Position numbers and translations under genes: made by a program. Below are positions 60,148-64,000 of a stretch of 64,000 nt of DNA, in pieces. A model generated the notes under the pieces. The model was not told where the DNA came from. It worked only from the letters and a program-made list of their open reading frames with translations, and searched no databases. Position 1 is the first letter of the stretch. Each line of letters opens with the position of its first letter. The stretch is from Youngiibacter multivorans (lineage in GTDB: Bacteria; Bacillota; Clostridia; Clostridiales; Clostridiaceae): NCBI RefSeq assembly GCF_017873395.1, contig NZ_JAGGKC010000002.1, positions 132,738-196,737 on the forward strand, in the 5' to 3' direction.

Positions 60148-60945
60148 CTAAAGTGGCAGTCGCTTTCTGCTGAATACCGTGACTCCGCCTGCAAACAGGA
60201 CAAGTATCATCGCAATGTAAATGAGGTTTACACCAACCATGCTCTCTCCTGTTACCAGCTTCACCGGATCATAGAATCCGTAGATGGAAGCATTCTTGAT
60301 CATACCGCCGTTCTCTGATACGCCGCCCAGCATCTTCATCAGAAGGAAGACAATGGGTATGCCAGCTCCGAACAGGAGAGAGAACCTTGTTTCATTGAAA
60401 AGGCATGAGAAGAAGAAGCTGATCATCATAACTGTCATGTTGACGAGCATGGTCGTCACATTGAGCCTCAGGAACTGGCCTGTATCAAGCAATCCAGGGA
60501 ATACCACAGCACTTAGGAGTACCCCGACTCCGAACATGAATGTCATGAGCGCTGCAACAGATGCAAGTGCATAAATGCCCTGGGTTACAATTATCTTCAC
60601 CCTTGAATTAGGTGTGGATAGAAGATAGGCAAAGGAGCTGTTGTCGACCATCTTCGCTACCAGCCTGTTTCCAAGTATGACACAGTACACGAGGGGGAAT
60701 CCAAGTATCAAAAGCCCATAGAGCCAACTTGCAAGGTATCCGGTAAGGTCGGTCACTATACTTTCAAATCCCATGGCTTTCATAAGATCAGGAGGAAAAA
60801 GATTTATCATGGAGCTTAAGGTCTCCATATCATCCGGGTTGTACATGGACATCATGATGGTCATGTACATGCTTAACACTCCAAGGAAAATGGCCAGAAG
60901 CACCCAGTTCCTCTTAAATGTATTCTTGAAAAGAGTAACGCTCAT
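60148..60945 (-). CDS. ABC-2 type transporter permease
   Basis: 265 residues with six membrane segments and a long extracellular loop after the first helix. It starts at the base right after the ATPase stop (TAA then ATG), so the two are cotranslated. The DMETLSSMINLFPPDLMKAMG region resembles the ABC-2 permeases of multidrug or bacteriocin-immunity pairs. The substrate is unknown. Confidence 0.88.
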   Translation of the reverse strand: MSVTLFKNTFKRNWVLLAIFLGVLSMYMTIMMSMYNPDDMETLSSMINLFPPDLMKAMGFESIVTDLTGYLASWLYGLLILGFPLVYCVILGNRLVAKMVDNSSFAYLLSTPNSRVKIIVTQGIYALASVAALMTFMFGVGVLLSAVVFPGLLDTGQFLRLNVTTMLVNMTVMMISFFFSCLFNETRFSLLFGAGIPIVFLLMKMLGGVSENGGMIKNASIYGFYDPVKLVTGESMVGVNLIYIAMILVLFAGGVTVFSRKRLPL

Positions 60946-61833
60946 TTATCTCCCCTCCTTTCCATAATACTGCATGAAGATATCCTCAAGGGACTGGTTC
61001 CTGACATCGAAGGCCAGCACCTTAAACCTAGCACAGGTCTTGATAAGTGAGTCAACATTTTCTCCTGTAACGATGACCTCCAACCTGTCCTTGTCGACAA
61101 GTGAAGCCTCGAAGCCTGCTAATTTAAGCTGTCCCGCAAGCTCTGCGCCTTCAGAGCATCTGATTGAAAAGCCCTTTCTCTGTGAGTCCTTGAGAGTCTG
61201 GACATCCGCCTGTTTTACTATCTTACCGTCCTTGATGATAAGAACATTATCGCAGACCTTCTCGACCTCCTCGAATATGTGGCTGGACATGAGGATAGTC
61301 TTTCCTTTAGCCTTCTCCTCGGCCATGACCTCAAGGAACCTGTTCTGCATCAGAGGATCAAGTCCGCTTGTCGGCTCGTCCAGAATCAGGACCTCCGGGT
61401 CGTGCATAAGCGCTGTTACAATCGCCAGCTTCTGCTTCATGCCTTTCGAGAATTTCCTTATCTTACCTTTTGGGTCGAGCTCAAACATTTCAAGCAGCTG
61501 TTTCTGCCTCTTGTTGCCCTTCGTACCCCTCATCTCTCCCATGAACCTCAGGAATTCATCCCCGCTCATGTCTTCCAGGAATGTTATTTCACCAGGGATA
61601 TATCCCAGCGTCTTTTGTATCGCTGTAGCTTCTTTGGTGCAATCAAGTCCTCCAATCGAACATGAGCCCATATCAGGATGCATGAATCCAAGAAGAGCCC
61701 TTATGGTAGTTGTTTTCCCCGCCCCATTCGGACCAAGGTATCCCATGAGGATCCCTTCCTCCACCTTGAAATCAAGGTCGAAGACACCCTTGCCGCTTGG
61801 ATAAGTAAGTGTAAGCCCCTTTACCTCAATCAT
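60946..61833 (-). CDS. ABC transporter ATP-binding protein
   Basis: 295 residues. Walker A GPNGAGKTTT (from 34), signature KFSKGMKQKLAI, Walker B LILDEPTSGLDP, and a C-terminal regulatory extension of about 75 residues as in CcmA/drug exporter ATPases. GGGGAT precedes the ATG. It pairs with the ABC-2 permease downstream. Confidence 0.94.
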   Translation of the reverse strand: MIEVKGLTLTYPSGKGVFDLDFKVEEGILMGYLGPNGAGKTTTIRALLGFMHPDMGSCSIGGLDCTKEATAIQKTLGYIPGEITFLEDMSGDEFLRFMGEMRGTKGNKRQKQLLEMFELDPKGKIRKFSKGMKQKLAIVTALMHDPEVLILDEPTSGLDPLMQNRFLEVMAEEKAKGKTILMSSHIFEEVEKVCDNVLIIKDGKIVKQADVQTLKDSQRKGFSIRCSEGAELAGQLKLAGFEASLVDKDRLEVIVTGENVDSLIKTCARFKVLAFDVRNQSLEDIFMQYYGKEGR

Positions 61834-62017
61834 AGCGATCCCCTTTCATGCAAATGTATAGAATATTCCATACCATCCAATCGTGTCTGCATATACTAAT
61901 CCTATACCTATTCTGCAGTTCATGATAGCTAATTGCAGAGCATACCAATTAATTTTCCGTTAATTTGAAAATTCTATAATAGACAGGATCATATGACTTA
62001 TACCTATACACAATGAA

Positions 62018-62045
62018 CAGCCGCAAGCATTTGAACTTGTGGCTG
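62018..62045 (-). terminator. terminator after the small membrane gene
   Basis: CAGCCrCAAG/CTTGyGGCTG around an 8-base loop, followed on the minus strand by TTCATTG. It lies about 30 bases after the stop at 62075. Confidence 0.6.
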
Positions 62046-62074
62046 CTATTTAAGTCTACACTGAAATTCTGATA

Positions 62075-62377
62075 TCAGCCTGAAACGAACAGGCTGTGGA
62101 AAATGATATAAAGAACTGCTGCAGCACCAACAAGTGTTGAGATCAAGACAGCTGGTGTCCTGTCCTTTTTCCTGTAAATGGCATATAAACCGAAGATAAG
62201 ACCGGCAATCCCTGCGATGAATATGAAGACTGTAATATCCCACCAGGCATCATCGAAATTAAGGATTCCAAGACCCTTTACAAGTAGTAGAGATACTGCA
62301 ATCACAATTACGAATGCTGCCTCCATATAGAATGAGACTTCACCTGGTCTTGAATCAGGTTTGAATTTCGACTCCAT
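62075..62377 (-). CDS. small three-span membrane protein
   Basis: 100 residues: a polar start (MESKFKPDSRPGEVSF), then three membrane segments with an acidic loop (LNFDDAWWDI) and a basic loop (IYRKKDRTP). Not recognised. It starts 16 bases after the universal stress gene, so probably one operon. Confidence 0.68.
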   Translation of the reverse strand: MESKFKPDSRPGEVSFYMEAAFVIVIAVSLLLVKGLGILNFDDAWWDITVFIFIAGIAGLIFGLYAIYRKKDRTPAVLISTLVGAAAVLYIIFHSLFVSG

Positions 62378-62393
62378 GATTTTTGAGCTCCAA

Positions 62394-62864
62394 TCAGTAT
62401 TCGGTTTCCGAATGTATGACCAATACGGGGCATTTAGCTTCTGAAATTACCCTTTGGGCTACGGAGCCAAGAAAAAACCTCTTGATTTTAGAGAAACCCC
62501 TGTTCCCGATTATTATCACATCTGCCATTTCCTTCTCAGCATCCTCAAGTATCCTGATATGCGGCTCACCCAGAAGAACCTCTCTTTCAGCTCTGATACC
62601 ATTGAAATCCAGCTTCTCGACTATTGCATCCAGCAACTTGTATGAGCTTTCTTCCATCCTCACTACCGCTCCTGAGTTCTCCTCTATCCTTTTCCTGTCC
62701 ACGTGGGACCAGAGTTCGTCATTTCTCATGAAACGCAGATAATGGTCTGGATCCACAACTGTAATAAGCTTGATATCTGCTCCATATTTCCTGGCAATCT
62801 CCAGTGCCTTTTTCACAGCATTTATTGATGCAGCTGATCCGTCCACTGGTACAAGCAGCTTCAT
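62394..62864 (-). CDS. universal stress protein (ATP-binding UspA type)
   Basis: 156 residues. KLLVPVDGSAASINAVKKAL at the start and the nucleotide motif G-x2-G-x9-G-S (IIGNRGFSKIKRFFLGSVA) near the end. This is the ATP-binding Usp subclass, a cytoplasmic stress protein. GGGAGG precedes the ATG. Promoter at 62927-62935. Confidence 0.93.
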   Translation of the reverse strand: MKLLVPVDGSAASINAVKKALEIARKYGADIKLITVVDPDHYLRFMRNDELWSHVDRKRIEENSGAVVRMEESSYKLLDAIVEKLDFNGIRAEREVLLGEPHIRILEDAEKEMADVIIIGNRGFSKIKRFFLGSVAQRVISEAKCPVLVIHSETEY

Positions 62865-62926
62865 GACGATCCCTCCCTTAAATGAAGGTTACCCTGAATC
62901 ATTAATTATCATAATTTTCTGATTAT

Positions 62927-62935
62927 ATTATAGCA
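62927..62935 (-). promoter_or_regulatory. extended -10 promoter of the usp operon
   Basis: TGCTATAAT on the minus strand, about 60 bases before the usp ATG. Confidence 0.5.
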
Positions 62936-63161
62936 TGCTTCATTACTAGATTAAATCACGTCAGTGATGTGCTGCTAATATATACCGGTTTATTTATCTT
63001 GTTATTTTTTTAACCTCCATGTTACCAGGTTGTGATTTATTCGAAACAGGATAGAAGTATAATAATATTGCAAAAAAATGGCCTGTACATTTCATGCAGA
63101 ATTTATCCATATGGGTAATCTGCCTGGATATGAGGCAAAGGCGCGCCTGAAAGGAGTGCAT

Positions 63162-63878
63162 ATGAGAAGTGGAAAGAAGCTATTGTGTCTCCTTGTCACA
63201 GCTCTGCTTCTTGCATCTGGCTGCGGTGAAAAAGAAAATGACTCTCCGTTCAAGATAAGCATCCTGCCGCAGGAGCTAAAGGGATTCTCTATATCAGGTC
63301 AAAGCATACATTACCTTGTGACTGTCAGCGATGAAGCAAAGAAGGATGCTGTTACGGTATCAGCGATGTCTTCAGGTGCTGATGTTACAGTAGTGAATAA
63401 GGATATACTTGAGGGAAAGGTTGCTGAAGTCATAGTTGTTCCGAAACCTGAAAGCGCCGGCAAAACCGTGACGGTGGATATCGAAGGGAAACGAGGCAGT
63501 GTAACAGATAAAAAGTCAGTCACGTTTGATGTCATCGAAGGTGAAGATGACAGGAAAGCTTATGCTGAGGAGCTTCTACAGATGTTCATCCCTTACCTGG
63601 CAGAAGAACATCCTGAGTACAAGATCACAGCCGACACCAAATGGTCAGGCACCATGGTCAGCCCTCAGTGGCTCGTTGTCTCACATTACCTGTTCTTCTC
63701 AGATGAATGGGAGCTGCACCTTGAATGGCATGTCATGATCGCCCCAAGTGACTGGGTAAGGATTGACTTAAGGCAGAGAGCAAATGAAACCAAACCATCG
63801 TCGGCATTTGAAATCTCATCAGTAAGCGGCAAGACTACGCCTATACCTATTGAAGTACCTTCAGAAATCTGGAGATGA
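63162..63878 (+). CDS. lipoprotein of unknown function
   Basis: 238 residues. Lipobox LLLASGC with Cys21, then a beta-rich Ig-like segment (VTVSDEAKKDAVTVSAMSSG, KTVTVDIEGKRGSVTDKKS) and a different C-terminal part of about 110 residues (YLAEEHPEYKITADTKWSG). Not recognised beyond the Ig-like first half. ATG 63162 has AAAGGAG 6 bases upstream; the frame opens further upstream but with no site. Confidence 0.75.
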   Translation: MRSGKKLLCLLVTALLLASGCGEKENDSPFKISILPQELKGFSISGQSIHYLVTVSDEAKKDAVTVSAMSSGADVTVVNKDILEGKVAEVIVVPKPESAGKTVTVDIEGKRGSVTDKKSVTFDVIEGEDDRKAYAEELLQMFIPYLAEEHPEYKITADTKWSGTMVSPQWLVVSHYLFFSDEWELHLEWHVMIAPSDWVRIDLRQRANETKPSSAFEISSVSGKTTPIPIEVPSEIWR

Positions 63879-63883
63879 AAATA

Positions 63884-63904
63884 CGGCTCCCCTGAGGGGA
63901 GCCG
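63884..63904 (+). terminator. hairpin just after the last lipoprotein gene
   Basis: CGGCTCCCC and GGGGAGCCG around TGA. GC-rich, but no clear T-run. Confidence 0.6.
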
Positions 63905-63917
63905 CCAGACTGTAGAC

Positions 63918-63953
63918 AAATCGACGAATCTTAACTTAAGGTTCGTCGATTTT
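63918..63953 (+). terminator. second terminator after the lipoprotein gene
   Basis: AAATCGACGAA pairs with TTCGTCGATTT, with an inner CTTAA/TTAAG pair, followed by TTTGC. The two hairpins stand in tandem. Confidence 0.7.
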
Positions 63954-64000
63954 GCTATTGTTATACCTATTTTGGAGCAAAAGTTAGGATATGGGACTCC

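Noticed and set aside
63884..63953. Tandem hairpins as an attenuator of a gene beyond the window.
   Set aside because: They directly follow a stop codon and are simpler to explain as terminators; the next gene is not visible.

Overview
The window looks like chromosomal DNA of an anaerobic, low-to-moderate GC Gram-positive bacterium of the class Clostridia. The signs are strong Shine-Dalgarno sequences (AGGAGG or GGGAGG) before almost every gene, AGG/AGA arginine and ATA isoleucine codons, several GTG and TTG starts, short intrinsic terminators between convergent genes, and oxygen-sensitive enzymes: a 2-enoate reductase-type Fe-S flavoenzyme, an EFR1-type flavodoxin/ferredoxin, an anaerobic sulfatase maturase and NadA. 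The genus is not decidable from sequence alone; a Clostridiaceae-like organism is my best guess. I saw no rRNA, tRNA, CRISPR array or phage.

Layout. 1-1.7 kb: the start of speD (S-adenosylmethionine decarboxylase), then an Mth938-like protein and an aldo/keto reductase. 1.8-6.4 kb: a MacAB-like efflux operon with its own response regulator and histidine kinase. 6.4-15.2 kb: a 2-enoate reductase-like enzyme, azlCD, a DUF2079 membrane protein, ilvE, an M15 peptidase and an EFR1 protein. 15.3-21.6 kb: a potassium locus. A KdpDE-like two-component system is divergent from an operon of a TPR protein, two TrkA-like RCK proteins, a 34-residue membrane peptide, TrkH and a membrane-anchored OB-fold protein. 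Three TTTATACG repeats sit between the two arms. 21.6-32.4 kb: mixed accessory genes, including a PLD-helicase/DUF3427 protein with a MazG-like hydrolase, an AraC/GyrI regulator, an M48 protease and a DUF4003 protein. A solitary IS200/IS605-type end lies at 31.5 kb. 32.4-36.1 kb: nadA-nadB-nadC-niaR with a candidate NiaR operator. 36.1-42.7 kb: flavodoxin, glutathione peroxidase, then PTS EIIC, sulfatase and anSME divergent from an RpiR regulator. 42.8-44.8 kb: an ammonium channel fused to a PII domain, whose leader holds an intrinsic terminator directly after the promoter. 44.8-49.4 kb: a lipoprotein and small metabolic genes. 49.5-51.4 kb: a complete IS200/IS605 element with tnpA, tnpB and a probable omega RNA. 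51.4-64 kb: secreted and surface proteins (DUF5050 lipoprotein, SH3b-C39 protein), a Rieske oxygenase, transporters, an ABC pair, a universal stress protein and a final lipoprotein.

How genes work together. The NAD block makes nicotinate mononucleotide from aspartate under feedback by its own repressor. The potassium block couples a sensor pair to a Trk/Ktr transporter. The sulfatase block probably imports and phosphorylates a sulfated sugar and desulfates it in the cytoplasm with a locally encoded maturase. The observations I rate highest are the unlisted 34-residue peptide gene in the trk operon, the TTTATACG operator, the solitary IS end and the terminator in the amt leader.
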